NCBI GenBank assembly: GCA_022843905.1 | Contig: JALHMT010000001.1 | Span: 265,610 to 329,609, forward strand | Direction of reading: 5' to 3' | From: Rubrivivax sp. | Lineage (GTDB): Bacteria > Pseudomonadota > Gammaproteobacteria > Burkholderiales > Burkholderiaceae_C | Length of the DNA: 64,000 bases | Shown: in pieces, positions 40,346 to 50,741 of the stretch | How the letters are laid out: the number at the start of each line of letters is the position of its first letter | How positions within the stretch are numbered: the first letter of the stretch is position 1 | Position numbers and translations under genes: made by a program | The notes under the pieces: generated by a model | Database searches by the model: none | What the model saw: the letters and a program-made list of their open reading frames with translations, nothing else | What the model was told of the DNA's origin: nothing

Positions 40346-42141
40346 CGCGCCACCCGGCCCCGGGCGCACGGCTGAGGGCCGTCGTGGTCGGCTGCCTGAA
40401 GGAGCAGCGGCTGCAGCTCCTGCTGGCCTCGCTCGCCCTGGTGGGCGTGGTGCTGGCCGAACTGGTGGCGCCCTGGCCGCTGAAGATCATCTTCGACCAC
40501 GTGCTGCTGGGCCAGCCGCTGCCCACCTCGCTGCGCGCGCTGCAGCCGCTGCTCGACCTCGGCGCAGGGCCGGCGCTCGGCGCGATGGCCGCGGCCATCG
40601 CCGTCATCGCGCTGGCGGTGGGGTCGCTGTCCTACCTGCAGCTCTACACCACGGCGCAGGTCGGTCACCGCATCACCTGGCGCTTGCGTAGCGCGCTGTT
40701 CTCGCATCTGCAGCGCCTGTCGCTGGCCTACCACCGGCACCAGCGCAGCGGCGAGATGCTGACCAAGGTGGCCAGCGACACCAACCTGCTGCGCGACCTC
40801 TTCGCCGAATGGCTGCTCACGCTGGCGCGCCACGCGCTCACGATGGTGGCGATGCTGGCGGTGATGTTCATGCTGAACTGGCAGCTGGCGCTGGTGGTCG
40901 CCGTGACGCTGCCGCCGCTGCTGGGCGTCATGTTCCTGCTGAACAGGCGCGTCAAGGCCTCGGTGCGCGAGCAGCGCAAGAACGACGGCCGCATGGCCTC
41001 GCGCCTGAACGAGGTGCTGTCGTCCATCGCGCTGGTGCAGGCCTTCGGCAGGCAGCAGCACGAAGAAGGGCGCTTCCAGGCCGAGATCGAGGCCAACTAC
41101 CGCAGCGGCATGCGCAGCGCGCGCTCGTCGGGCGCCATCGTGCGGGCCATCGCGGTGATCAGCGCCGCGGGCACCGCCATCACCGTGCTGCTGGGCGCGC
41201 GCGAGGTGCTGGCCGGGCGCCTCTCGCCCGGCGAGCTGCTGATCTTCATGGCCTACGTGGCCAGCCTCTACAAGCCCGTGCGCGACCTCGGCCGGCTGTC
41301 GGCCAAGTTCTCGCGCGCCTCGGTGAGCCTGCAGCGCGTGGGCGAGATCCTCGACACCGAGCCCGACGCCGACGACGAGCCCGATGCCGTCGATCTGCCG
41401 CGCCCGGCCGGCGAGATCGTCTTCGAGAACGTCTCGTTCGGCTATGCCGCCGGCAAGCCGGTGCTGCAGGACGTCAACCTGCGCATCGCCGCCGGTGAGC
41501 GGGTGGCGCTGATCGGCCCCTCGGGCGCCGGCAAGTCGACGCTGGTGAACCTGCTGCTGCGCCTTTACGAGCCCGACCAGGGGCGCATCCTGATCGACGG
41601 CATCGACATCCGCCGCTACCGCCGCGAGAGCCTGCGCCGCGAGATCGGCGTGGTGCCGCAGGACCACATGCTGTTCGCCGTGTCGGTGCGCGAGAACATC
41701 GCCTACGGCCGGCCCGACGCGCCGATCGAAGCCGTCGAACGCGCCGCGCAGCTGGCCCGTGCGCACGAGTTCATCGTCGACCTGCCGCAGGGCTACGACA
41801 CCGAGCTGGCCGAGCGCGCCGCCAACCTCAGCGGCGGCCAGCGCCAGCGCCTGTGCCTGGCGCGCGCCTTCGTCAAGGAGCCGGCGGTGCTGGTGATGGA
41901 CGAGCCCACGGCCGCCGTCGACACCGAGTCGGCGCGCCTCATCCACGACGCCGTGGCGCACGCACACCGCCACCGCACGCTGCTGGTCATCACGCACGAC
42001 CACGCCGACCTGTCGCGCTACGACCGCGTGATCCGCCTGGGCGAGGGCGGTGTCGCCGAGCGGCCCGTGCCGCTGCCCGGGGCCGCGCAGCGCACTCCGT
42101 CCACTGCCCCGCTGAGCCTCGTGGAGCCGCGCCATGCATGA
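40342..42141 (+). CDS. ABC transporter, fused permease/ATP-binding protein (MsbA/LipidA-exporter type)
   Basis: Six-TM domain then GPSGAGKSTLVNLLLRLYEPDQG, LSGGQRQRLCLARAFVKEPAVLVMDEPTAAVD. Confidence 0.9.
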   Translation: MTRHPAPGARLRAVVVGCLKEQRLQLLLASLALVGVVLAELVAPWPLKIIFDHVLLGQPLPTSLRALQPLLDLGAGPALGAMAAAIAVIALAVGSLSYLQLYTTAQVGHRITWRLRSALFSHLQRLSLAYHRHQRSGEMLTKVASDTNLLRDLFAEWLLTLARHALTMVAMLAVMFMLNWQLALVVAVTLPPLLGVMFLLNRRVKASVREQRKNDGRMASRLNEVLSSIALVQAFGRQQHEEGRFQAEIEANYRSGMRSARSSGAIVRAIAVISAAGTAITVLLGAREVLAGRLSPGELLIFMAYVASLYKPVRDLGRLSAKFSRASVSLQRVGEILDTEPDADDEPDAVDLPRPAGEIVFENVSFGYAAGKPVLQDVNLRIAAGERVALIGPSGAGKSTLVNLLLRLYEPDQGRILIDGIDIRRYRRESLRREIGVVPQDHMLFAVSVRENIAYGRPDAPIEAVERAAQLARAHEFIVDLPQGYDTELAERAANLSGGQRQRLCLARAFVKEPAVLVMDEPTAAVDTESARLIHDAVAHAHRHRTLLVITHDHADLSRYDRVIRLGEGGVAERPVPLPGAAQRTPSTAPLSLVEPRHA

Positions 42142-43330
42142 CGCCGTCGAATCCCGTCCGACAATGCTGTTCTATTGCCAGCACTCGCTGGGCATCGGCC
42201 ACCTCACGCGCAGCTTCGCGCTCGCCGCGGCCCTGGTGTCGCGCTTCCGCGTGGTCTTCCTCAACGGCGGGCGGCTGCCGTCGGGCGTGCCGGTGCCCGC
42301 CGGCATCGAACTGATCGACCTGCCGCCGCTGGGCATGGACGACGGCCACACGGTGGTCAGCCGCGATGCGAAGCACGACGTGGCCGCGGCGCGTGCCGAG
42401 CGCCGCCGACTCATCGCGCTGGCGGTCGAGCAGACGCGGCCGGCGGTGCTGCTGGTGGAGCTGTTCCCCTTCGGCCGCAAGAAGTTCGCCGACGAGATCC
42501 TGCCGATGATCCGTGCCGCGCGGCGCCAGCCGGGCACGCCGGCGCGGGTGGTGTGCAGCCTGCGCGACATCCTGGTCGACGCGCGCCCCGACCAGCAGCA
42601 CCACGACGACCGCGCGCGCTGGCTCTGCGAACGCTACTTCGATGCCGTGCTGGTGCACGCCGATGCTGCGTTCGCACGGCTGGAGGACAGCTTCCACCCG
42701 TCCCGCGCGATGCGCACGCCGGTGCACTACACCGGCTTCGTGGTGCCGCAGCGCGCCGCGGCGACGCCCGAAGCGCGCGGTGATCACCTGCTGGTCTCTG
42801 CCGGCGGCGGCATCGTCGGCGCGCCCTTGTTCGAGGCCGCGCTGGCCGCGCGCGCGCTGATGAAGCAGCCGCTGCCGCTGCGCATCGTGGCCGGCCCCTT
42901 CCTGCCCGAGGCGCACTGGCAGGCGCTGCAGCAAAGGGTCGAAGGCCTGCCAGACGTCACCCTCGTGCGCCACGTGCCAGACATGGTGGCCGAGATGCGG
43001 CGCGCGCGGTGCTCGCTGAGCCAGTGCGGCTACAACACCGCGCTCGACCTCGTGGTGGCCGGGGTGCCCGCGCTTGTGGTGCCCTATGCCACGGTGACCG
43101 AGAACGAACAGGCGCAGCGCGCCGAGCGCCTGGCGGCTGCCGGCGCCTTGCTGCAGCTGCCGGCGTCCGATCTGTCGCCGCCGGCCCTGGCGGCCCGGCT
43201 CGACGCCCTGCAGGCCTTCGAGCCGCGCGCCGCGGCGCTGGCGCTGGACGGTGCGGCGCGCACCGCCTGCACGCTGGCGCAGCTGGCCGCGTCCACCTCC
43301 CCCGAGACCCTTCAGCTGGAGCCGGCATGA
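42134..43330 (+). CDS. Glycosyltransferase, MurG-like (COG4671-type), second copy
   Basis: MLFYCQHSLGIGHLTRSFALAAALV; LLVSAGGGIVGAPLFEAAL; SQCGYNTALDLVVAGVPALVVPY. Confidence 0.85.
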   Translation: MHDAVESRPTMLFYCQHSLGIGHLTRSFALAAALVSRFRVVFLNGGRLPSGVPVPAGIELIDLPPLGMDDGHTVVSRDAKHDVAAARAERRRLIALAVEQTRPAVLLVELFPFGRKKFADEILPMIRAARRQPGTPARVVCSLRDILVDARPDQQHHDDRARWLCERYFDAVLVHADAAFARLEDSFHPSRAMRTPVHYTGFVVPQRAAATPEARGDHLLVSAGGGIVGAPLFEAALAARALMKQPLPLRIVAGPFLPEAHWQALQQRVEGLPDVTLVRHVPDMVAEMRRARCSLSQCGYNTALDLVVAGVPALVVPYATVTENEQAQRAERLAAAGALLQLPASDLSPPALAARLDALQAFEPRAAALALDGAARTACTLAQLAASTSPETLQLEPA

Positions 43331-44091
43331 CCGATGCCCTGACCCCCGTGCTGCGCGCGCTGGACGCACGCCGCGCGCCCCTGACGATGTTCCTGCGCGA
43401 CGACGACGCCGGCTGGGAAACGCCGCGCTTGATGGCCCTGATCGACGTGACGCAGGCCGCCGGCGCAGCGATCGACCTGGCGGTGATCCCGCAGGCCACC
43501 GGCGAGGCGCTGGCCGAGACGCTGTGCGCCCGCATCGATGCCGCGCCCGGCTCGATCGGCGTGCACCAGCACGGCTTCGCGCACCTGAACCACGAGACCC
43601 TGGGCCGCCGTTGCGAGTTCGGCAGCGCGCGTTCGGTGTCGATGCAGCGGCACGACCTGCGCCAGGGCCGCACGCGCCTGCGCACGATGTTCGGCCACCG
43701 GCTCGACGACTTCTTCACGCCGCCCTGGAACCGCTGCTCGGCGGCCACGCCTGCGGTGCTGGCAGAACTCGGCTTCACCCTGCTGTCGCGCGACCGCACG
43801 GCTGCGCCGCAAAACGTCCTTCCCGAGTTGAACGTGACGCTCGACTGGTGCAAGCACAGCCGCGACGACGGCCGGGATCTGGGCCCCGTGTGGCAGACGC
43901 TGGCCGAGGCCGTGCAGCAGCACGCCGACGGCGATGCGCCACTGGGCCTGATGCTGCACCACGGTCCGATGACCGCCGCCGACCTCGATGGGCTGCGCGG
44001 CCTGCTGCGGACGCTGCAGGACCACGGTGGCGTGCGCTGGCAGGCCATGCGCGACCTCGTGCCGCAGCGCAGCGTGGCGGGAGTGCACTGA
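43327..44091 (+). CDS. Polysaccharide deacetylase-like protein
   Basis: FLRDDDAGWE metal-binding Asp motif, GVHQHGFAHLNH His motif, FFTPPWNRCSAATPAVLAELGF. Confidence 0.8.
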   Translation: MTDALTPVLRALDARRAPLTMFLRDDDAGWETPRLMALIDVTQAAGAAIDLAVIPQATGEALAETLCARIDAAPGSIGVHQHGFAHLNHETLGRRCEFGSARSVSMQRHDLRQGRTRLRTMFGHRLDDFFTPPWNRCSAATPAVLAELGFTLLSRDRTAAPQNVLPELNVTLDWCKHSRDDGRDLGPVWQTLAEAVQQHADGDAPLGLMLHHGPMTAADLDGLRGLLRTLQDHGGVRWQAMRDLVPQRSVAGVH

Positions 44092-45527
44092 TGCGATACC
44101 GCCGATGGGCCCCGCTGCTGGGGGCCGTGGTGTCCGCGGTCTGCCTGCCTGCAGGGGCGCAGCAGGCCCTGCCGGAGGCGCCGGCCGTGCCCGCCGAGCG
44201 CCGTGTCGACGAGCGTCGCTCCGACCGGCCGTTCACCGTACCCCTGCTCGGGCGGCCGCTGCAGCTCACCGGCAGCTGGGAAGCCACGGCCGAGCACCGC
44301 GGCAACTTCGACCTCGACGACGCGCGGGCGCGCAACCGTCGTGTCATCGAGCACGAAGTGAAGCTCGAGGCGCGCTGGCTGCTGCAGCCCGACCTCACGG
44401 CTTTCGTGCAGGCCGTCGGGCTGCACGAGGCACGGCGCACCCAGGGCACGGCAGGAACCCAGCGCGCGCGCGCACTGGAGCGCGGCCAGACCTGGTTGCG
44501 CTGGGACCGTCTGGCCGGCACCGCGGCCAGCCTGCAGCTGGGACGGGTGGCCCTGATCGACCGCCGCTCTTGGTGGTGGGACGAGGATCTCGACGCCGTG
44601 CGCGCCACCTGGGAGCAGGGCCCCTGGCGTGTGGACAGCGGCGTGGCGCGCGAGCTGTCCCGCGTCTCGTCTGCCGAGACCGGCATCGTGCCCGAGCAGC
44701 GCGGCATCACGCGCTGGTTCGGCCAGGCCGGCTGGCGCTGGGCGCCGCGCCACACGCTGGAACTCTTCTGGCTGCATGCCCGCGACGGCTCGGGTGCCCC
44801 GGCTGTCGGAGCGCCGGCCAACGCCGCGGCGCTGGACGATCCGCTGGACCTGCAGGGCCGCTGGCACGGCCTGCGCGCCAGCGGCTCGGTACGGCCGGAG
44901 GTGGGGGCGGCCTGGCAGATCAACTACTGGGCCGACCTGGCCGCGCTGCGCGGCCGCGAGACCGAGACGCGCTTCGCCGCGGCCACGGCCGTCGCCGCCG
45001 CACGGGCCACGGCCAGCACCAGCCGCCGCGTCAAGGGCCGGGCCTACGACATCGGCAGCACCTTCGTGTGGCGTGCCGCGCCCTTGCGGCCGTCGTTCAC
45101 CCTCGCGCTGGCGCGCGGCTCGGCCGACTTCCGCCAGACCGGCTTGCAGGAGAACAAGGCGCGGCTGGGCGGCGTGAAGCGCCTGCGCTACTACGGCGAA
45201 CTGCTGCAGCCCGAGTTGCACAACCTGCGCGTCAGCACGCTGGGCGCCGGCCTGCGCTTCCTGCAGAACAGTTCCGTCGAACTGCTGTGGCACGGCTACC
45301 GGCAGCCCACGCCGTCGGCCTTGCTCAGTGGCTCGAAGCTGTCGCAGGCGCCGGCCGGCCTGGATGGTCGGCTGGGCCGCGAGATCGACCTGCTGATCGC
45401 CTTGCGCGAATGGCAGCACGTCGAGTTCACGCTGCGGCTGTCGCGCTTCCAGCCCGGCACGGCCTTCGCGCCCGACCGCCGCGATGTCGCCCACGGCATC
45501 GAGTTCGGCGCCACCTTGAACTTCTGA
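44091..45527 (+). CDS. Alginate-export (AlgE)-like outer membrane beta-barrel protein
   Basis: Signal peptide; VEARWLLQPDLTAFVQAVGLHEARRT..., WLRWDRLAGTAASLQLGRVALIDRRSWWWDEDLDAVRATWEQG; C-terminal aromatic (NF) typical of OMPs. Confidence 0.8.
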   Translation: MRYRRWAPLLGAVVSAVCLPAGAQQALPEAPAVPAERRVDERRSDRPFTVPLLGRPLQLTGSWEATAEHRGNFDLDDARARNRRVIEHEVKLEARWLLQPDLTAFVQAVGLHEARRTQGTAGTQRARALERGQTWLRWDRLAGTAASLQLGRVALIDRRSWWWDEDLDAVRATWEQGPWRVDSGVARELSRVSSAETGIVPEQRGITRWFGQAGWRWAPRHTLELFWLHARDGSGAPAVGAPANAAALDDPLDLQGRWHGLRASGSVRPEVGAAWQINYWADLAALRGRETETRFAAATAVAAARATASTSRRVKGRAYDIGSTFVWRAAPLRPSFTLALARGSADFRQTGLQENKARLGGVKRLRYYGELLQPELHNLRVSTLGAGLRFLQNSSVELLWHGYRQPTPSALLSGSKLSQAPAGLDGRLGREIDLLIALREWQHVEFTLRLSRFQPGTAFAPDRRDVAHGIEFGATLNF

Positions 45528-45695
45528 ACGCCGCTTCTTGCGTCGTCCGAGTTCCTCGGCTGCCTGGACGTGGTGACGCGCCGCCAGGTGCAGCGGGCCT
45601 GGGCAGGGCCTGAACGGATCCCTGGTGGCGCCGCAGGCGCGCACTTGCGGAGCCATCGGCTACGATGTTGCGTCACAGCAATCCAAGGATGCACG

Positions 45696-46697
45696 ATGCG
45701 AATCGATCGACGAGTGGTTCTGGCCCGTCTGGCTCAGCTGGGCGCCGTGGCGTGTGCGCCCGGCGCGCTGTCCATCGCCCAGGCGCAGGGCAGCGCGCGG
45801 CCGGTGCGCCTTCTGGTCGGCTTCACGCCCGGCGGGCCCAACGACATCCTGGCGCGCATCATCGCGCCGCGGCTGGGTCAGGCGCTGGGCCAGAACGTCA
45901 TCGTCGAGAACAAGCCGGGCGTGGCCGGCAGCATTGCCAGCACCGAGGTGGCGCGCGCCGCCGGTGACGGCTACACGCTGCTGCTGGGCTCGGCCGGCCC
46001 CAACGCCATCAGCCCGGCCGTCTACCCCAACTTCCCGTTCGACCCCATCAAGGACATCGCCCCGGTCAGCATGGTCGCGCAGGTGCCCAGCGCGCTGGTG
46101 GTGCGGCCCGACCTGCCGGTGAATTCGGTGGTCGAACTGGTGGCCTATGCGAAGAAGAACCCGGGCAAGCTCACCTTCGCCTCGTCGGGCAGCGGCACCA
46201 CGCTGCACCTGTCGGGCGAGCTCTTCAAGCAGCAGGCGGAAGTGTTCATCCTGCACATTCCCTACCGCGGCACGGCGCCCGCCACGCAGGACGTGGCGGC
46301 GGGCAACGTCGACATGATGTTCGGCGCGCTGCCCAGCGTGATGCCGCTGGTGCGAGCCGGCCGGCTGCGCGCGCTGGCCGTCACGCCGCCGCGGCGCTCG
46401 CGCACCTTCACCGAACTGCCCACCGTGGCCGAGGCCGGGGCATCGGTGGGGCTGGGCCGCTACGACGTGAGCCCCTGGTTCGGTGTCTTCGCGCCGGGCT
46501 CCACGCCGGCGGCGGTGCAGGACCGCATCGCGGTGGCGGTGCGCGAGACCGTGGCCGACCCTGCGGTGGCCGAACAACTGGCCAAGCAGGGCGCCGAGGC
46601 GCTCACCAACACGCCGGCCGAGTTCCGCGCGCTGCTGCAGGCCGAGATCAACAAGTGGGCGGCCGTCGTGAAGTTCGCCAAGGTCAAGGTCGACTGA
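45696..46697 (+). CDS. Bug family tripartite tricarboxylate transporter substrate-binding protein
   Basis: RLLVGFTPGGPNDILARIIAPRLGQALGQNVIVENKPGVAGSIASTEVARAAGDGYTLLLG. Confidence 0.92.
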   Translation: MRIDRRVVLARLAQLGAVACAPGALSIAQAQGSARPVRLLVGFTPGGPNDILARIIAPRLGQALGQNVIVENKPGVAGSIASTEVARAAGDGYTLLLGSAGPNAISPAVYPNFPFDPIKDIAPVSMVAQVPSALVVRPDLPVNSVVELVAYAKKNPGKLTFASSGSGTTLHLSGELFKQQAEVFILHIPYRGTAPATQDVAAGNVDMMFGALPSVMPLVRAGRLRALAVTPPRRSRTFTELPTVAEAGASVGLGRYDVSPWFGVFAPGSTPAAVQDRIAVAVRETVADPAVAEQLAKQGAEALTNTPAEFRALLQAEINKWAAVVKFAKVKVD

Positions 46698-46923
46698 ACG
46701 CCCATGCGGGCGTGAGCCGCGTCGGGCCCACTCCGGCCCACGGCAAGGCGCGCGGCGACCGATGAAGGGCGCAAGAGGGCGTAGGACTTTGTGAGGTCTG
46801 TCCGAAAGCGTTCCAGGCGCGACGGGGGCGGGGTGCCGCAGGACACACATCAGGTTGCATGCGCAAGGCCGCCGGGCCCCACCCTGTGCGCTGTCCTGCC
46901 GATGAAGCCACCGCCCGCTGCCG

Positions 46924-47616
46924 ATGTTCAACCGTTCCCGACCCGTTTCCTTCAATCCCTACGGCCGCAAGCCGTCGCGCTGGCGCTGGGCGCGCTGGAT
47001 CGTGCTGCCGCTGGCCCTGATGCTGGCAGGAGCGGCCGCCGTCATCGTGGCGCAGGAACGTTACCTGCCGCCGCGTCTGAGCGTCGAAGCCTCGTCGCGT
47101 CTGCAGCAGGACAGGGATGCCGCGCGCAGCGAAGCGCAGCGGCTGGCGGCCGAGTTGTCGCAGACCCAGGGCCGGCTGAGCGGTGCCACATCCGAGAACC
47201 AGGCGCTGGCCAGGGACCTGGCGGCCCAGAAGGCGGCGGTCGAGCAGTTGCAGGGCGACCTCGCCTCGGTGGTGGCCGCCTTGCCGCCCGACCCGCGCAG
47301 CGGTGTCGTCGAGGTGCGCGCGGCGCGCTTCGCGGCCAGTGGCGGCATGCTGGCCTACGATGTCGTGCTGACGCGCGACAAGGCCGGCAAACGGCCCCTG
47401 ACGGGCACGATGCAGCTGGTGGTGACCGGTGAATCGGCCCGGAGCGGACCGACCACGGTGACCATGAAGCCGATCGCCTTGTCGATGGGGCAGCACGAGA
47501 TCGTGCGCGGCAGCCAGCCCCTGCCCGAAGGCTTCACGCCGCAGCAGACCACGGTGCGCGTGCTCGATCGCCAGGCCGGTCAGGTGCTGGGCATGCGGCA
47601 GCTGCTGGTTCGATGA
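46924..47616 (+). CDS. Hypothetical membrane-anchored coiled-coil protein
   Basis: Single N-terminal TM, Gln/Glu-rich coiled coil, C-terminal beta-rich domain. Confidence 0.75.
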   Translation: MFNRSRPVSFNPYGRKPSRWRWARWIVLPLALMLAGAAAVIVAQERYLPPRLSVEASSRLQQDRDAARSEAQRLAAELSQTQGRLSGATSENQALARDLAAQKAAVEQLQGDLASVVAALPPDPRSGVVEVRAARFAASGGMLAYDVVLTRDKAGKRPLTGTMQLVVTGESARSGPTTVTMKPIALSMGQHEIVRGSQPLPEGFTPQQTTVRVLDRQAGQVLGMRQLLVR

Positions 47617-48230
47617 GCGCGCCGGCGTTTCGGGGGGCCTTCGATGGTCCGCGCCGGCTGCTGCTTGCCGGGGCCCTGGGCACGCTCGCAGGGTGCGGGA
47701 CGGCGCCGCCCGCCCGGGCTCCGGCATCGGACCCGCTGCCCCGGACGGCGCCGGCGCCAGCCGACTCATCGCCGGCGTCCGGCCCAGGCCGGGCCGGGCA
47801 GCGTCAGGCGCCCGACAAGGCAGGCGCCGAGCAGCGCACGGCGCTGGCCGAGGCGCTGGCCACCGAGCAGCGCTGGCTGCAGAGCTGGTTCAAGGGCACG
47901 CCGGTGCTCATCGCGCAGCGGGGCGACGGCACGCTGGCCGTCGACGTACCGCGCGAGTTCTGCTTCGATGCCGGCGGCAGCGGTGTCAAGCCGGCGCTGG
48001 CCGCCGTGCTCGACAAGGTGGCCCAGAGCCTGCGCCGGCGGCCGGCCGCGCATGTGGCGGTGCTGGCGGCGCCGGGCGATGCCGGCGGCTCGCCGGCCCT
48101 GGCCCTGCAGCGGGCCGCGCAGGTGCACCGGCACCTGCGAGAACGCGGCGTGCCGGCGGCCAGGCTGGCGTCGCCCGAGGCGACACGTGCCGCGGCCGTG
48201 CAGCTGCGCATCGGGCTGCCGCTGGACTGA
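47613..48230 (+). CDS. Putative OmpA-like lipoprotein
   Basis: Lipobox GTLAGCG; C-terminal region with LDKVAQSLRRRPAAHVAVLAAPGD and HRHLRERGVPAARL resembling OmpA-like domain; overlaps upstream gene by 4 bp. Confidence 0.65.
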   Translation: MSAPAFRGAFDGPRRLLLAGALGTLAGCGTAPPARAPASDPLPRTAPAPADSSPASGPGRAGQRQAPDKAGAEQRTALAEALATEQRWLQSWFKGTPVLIAQRGDGTLAVDVPREFCFDAGGSGVKPALAAVLDKVAQSLRRRPAAHVAVLAAPGDAGGSPALALQRAAQVHRHLRERGVPAARLASPEATRAAAVQLRIGLPLD

Positions 48231-48273
48231 GCTCCGCCGTCCTACACTGGGTGACCTCCCGAGGACGCCCTGC

Positions 48274-48915
48274 ATGGACATCGACTTCAATGCCATCACC
48301 GCCTACCAGCGCTACAAGCTGATGGCCAGCCTGATCGTGCCGCGACCCATCGCGCTGATCACCACCGTCAACGCCGCCGGCGTCATCAACGCTGCGCCCT
48401 TCAGCCTGTTCAACATGCTGGGCGAGGACCCGCCCATCGTGATGGTCAGCATCAACCGCAGCCACGGTGGCCACATGAAGGACACGGCGGTCAACATCCT
48501 GGCCAACGGCGAGTTCGTCGTGCACCTGACCGACGAGGCGATGGCCGAGAAGATGCACCGCTGCGGCGACGTGCTGCCGCACGACCAGAGCGAGCTGGTG
48601 CATGCCGGCCTCACCCCTTTGCCCGCGCGCACCGTCAAGCCGGCGCGCATCGCCGAGGCGCCGGTGGCTTTCGAATGCGTGCTGCACGAGAAGCTGGAGA
48701 CCGACAGCCGCTACATCTTCATCGGCCGCGTCACCTGGCTGACGGTGCGCGACGGCCTGGTCGACACCGAGAGCTGGCGCGTGCGGCTGCAGGACTACCA
48801 CCCGGTGGGCCGTTTCGGCGCCAGCTTCTACGTCAGGACCGGCGAGCGTTTCGCCATCGCCAACCCGGGGGCGAGCGAGGCCGAGCAGCGCAGCACGGCG
48901 ATCGACGAGATCTGA
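48274..48915 (+). CDS. Flavin reductase family protein (FMN-binding split barrel)
   Basis: ASLIVPRPIALITTVNAAGVINAAPFSLFNMLGEDPPIVMVSI. Confidence 0.88.
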   Translation: MDIDFNAITAYQRYKLMASLIVPRPIALITTVNAAGVINAAPFSLFNMLGEDPPIVMVSINRSHGGHMKDTAVNILANGEFVVHLTDEAMAEKMHRCGDVLPHDQSELVHAGLTPLPARTVKPARIAEAPVAFECVLHEKLETDSRYIFIGRVTWLTVRDGLVDTESWRVRLQDYHPVGRFGASFYVRTGERFAIANPGASEAEQRSTAIDEI

Positions 48916-48957
48916 ACGCTGGGGTCGGCCGCGCAACGGCCGGCGCCATACTCGGCC

Positions 48958-50658
48958 ATGTTGATCGAGACCCTGGGCACCGCGCGCGACCTCGGCCGCC
49001 TGCATCAGATTGCCGGCGTGCTCATCCGCCACGGCCTGGGCGACGCCGTGCACCGGCTGGGCCTGGCCGACGCGCTGGAGCGCGCCGGGCAGGCGCTGCA
49101 CCGCGAGCACGCGGCCGATCTCGCGAAGCTGGAACCGCCGGTGCAGGTGCGTCGCGCGCTGGAGGAACTGGGGCCCACCTTCGTCAAGCTGGGCCAGATC
49201 CTGGCCGGTCGCGCCGACCTGTTCGGCCCGGAATGGATCGCCGAGTTCGGCCGCCTGCACAGCCGCGTGCCGCCGGTGCCGCAGGACGAGCTGATGGCGC
49301 AGTTGCGCGAAGACCTGGGCGGCGAGCCCGGGGCCGTGTTCGCGCGTTTCGATGACCAGCCCCTGGCCGCGGCGAGCATCGCGCAGGTGCACCGGGCCAC
49401 GCTGAAGGACGGCACCGAGGTGGTGGTGAAGGTGCGCCGCCCGCACATCGTGGAGACCATCGAGGCCGACCTGCGCCTGCTGGCCCGCCTGGCGCAGCGT
49501 GCCGAAGCCGACTGGCCGGCACTGAGGCCCTACCGGCCGCGCCTGCTGGTGCGCCAGTTCGCACGCTCGCTGCGGCGCGAGCTGGACCTGGGCGCCGAGT
49601 GCCGCAACGCCGAGCGCATCGCGGCCAACCTGGCCGGGCTGCCGCACGTCGTCATCCCTCGCGTGCACTGGCCCTTCACGGGGGAGAGGGTCAACGTGCA
49701 GGACTACGTGGGCGGCGTGCCCGGCGACCAGCCGGCGCGTTTCGACGCGGCCGGCCTGGACCGCCCGCTGCTGGCGCGCCGCGGGGCGCAGGCGGTGCTG
49801 AAGATGATCGTCGAAGACGGCTTCTTCCATGCCGACCCGCACCCCGGCAACGTCTTCTACCTCAGCGAAGACCGCGTGGCCTTCATCGACTTCGGCATGG
49901 TCGGCCGCCTGTCGCAGCGGCGCCGCGAGGAGCTGCTGACGCTGCTGCTGGGCCTGGTGGAGCGCCGCCCGCGCGCCGTGGCCGAGGTGCTGCTGGACTG
50001 GACCGGCGACGCCGCAGCGGCCCAGCCGGCCACGCTGGAGGACGAAATCGAGGCCTTCGTCGACCAGTACCACGGCGCATCGCTGGGCCAGCTCAACCTG
50101 GGGCAGATGCTGCTGGAGGTGACGGCCATCCTGCGCGAGCACCGGCTGGCGTTGCCGGTCGATCTGGCGCTGCTGGTCAAGGCCTTCATCACGCTGGAAG
50201 GCATGGGCCGCGGGCTGGACCCCGGTTTCCGCATGGCCGAAGAGGCGCTGCCGCTGCTGCGCCAGGTTCTGCGTGCGCGCTACGAGCCTCGCACGCTGGC
50301 CCTGCGCGGCTGGAGCGGGTTGCGCGAGCTGCTGTCCGAGGCCGGCCGCCTGCCGCACGACCTGGGGCAGCTGCTGCGCCGGGCGCGCCAGGGTCGCGTG
50401 CAGGTGGCCATCGACATCGCCCACCTCAAGCGCGTGGGCGACCAGATCGACCGCGCCGCCAACCGCCTGGCCATGTCGCTGGTGGTGGCCGCGCTGATCA
50501 TCGGCTCGTCCATCGTGATGACGGTGGGCGGTGGCCCCACGATGCTGGGCCTGCCGGCCTTCGGGCTGCTGGGCTTCGCCGGCGCGGTGGCCGGGGCGAT
50601 CTGGCTGTTGCGCTCGATGCGCAGCGATCGCCTGAAGAATGACGACGAGGGGCGCTGA
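48958..50658 (+). CDS. ABC1/UbiB family protein kinase-like protein
   Basis: [83 protein letters not shown]-terminal TM pair. Confidence 0.9.
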   Translation: MLIETLGTARDLGRLHQIAGVLIRHGLGDAVHRLGLADALERAGQALHREHAADLAKLEPPVQVRRALEELGPTFVKLGQILAGRADLFGPEWIAEFGRLHSRVPPVPQDELMAQLREDLGGEPGAVFARFDDQPLAAASIAQVHRATLKDGTEVVVKVRRPHIVETIEADLRLLARLAQRAEADWPALRPYRPRLLVRQFARSLRRELDLGAECRNAERIAANLAGLPHVVIPRVHWPFTGERVNVQDYVGGVPGDQPARFDAAGLDRPLLARRGAQAVLKMIVEDGFFHADPHPGNVFYLSEDRVAFIDFGMVGRLSQRRREELLTLLLGLVERRPRAVAEVLLDWTGDAAAAQPATLEDEIEAFVDQYHGASLGQLNLGQMLLEVTAILREHRLALPVDLALLVKAFITLEGMGRGLDPGFRMAEEALPLLRQVLRARYEPRTLALRGWSGLRELLSEAGRLPHDLGQLLRRARQGRVQVAIDIAHLKRVGDQIDRAANRLAMSLVVAALIIGSSIVMTVGGGPTMLGLPAFGLLGFAGAVAGAIWLLRSMRSDRLKNDDEGR

Positions 50659-50741
50659 ACGCACTGCGCCGCGCGCTCCACAGGGTTTGGCGGGGCCTGG
50701 CCCGCAGTGGTGACGTCCCGCAGGGCACGATCGGAGCACGG

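Noticed and set aside
42957-45656. 899-aa antisense ORF (minus strand) and similarly long opposite-strand ORFs, e.g. 35134-37566, 30026-32716, 12660-15383, 15793-18033
   Set aside because: High-GC genome produces long spurious frames. Their translations are Arg/His/Gln/Ala-rich, lack domains, and lie opposite well-supported genes.
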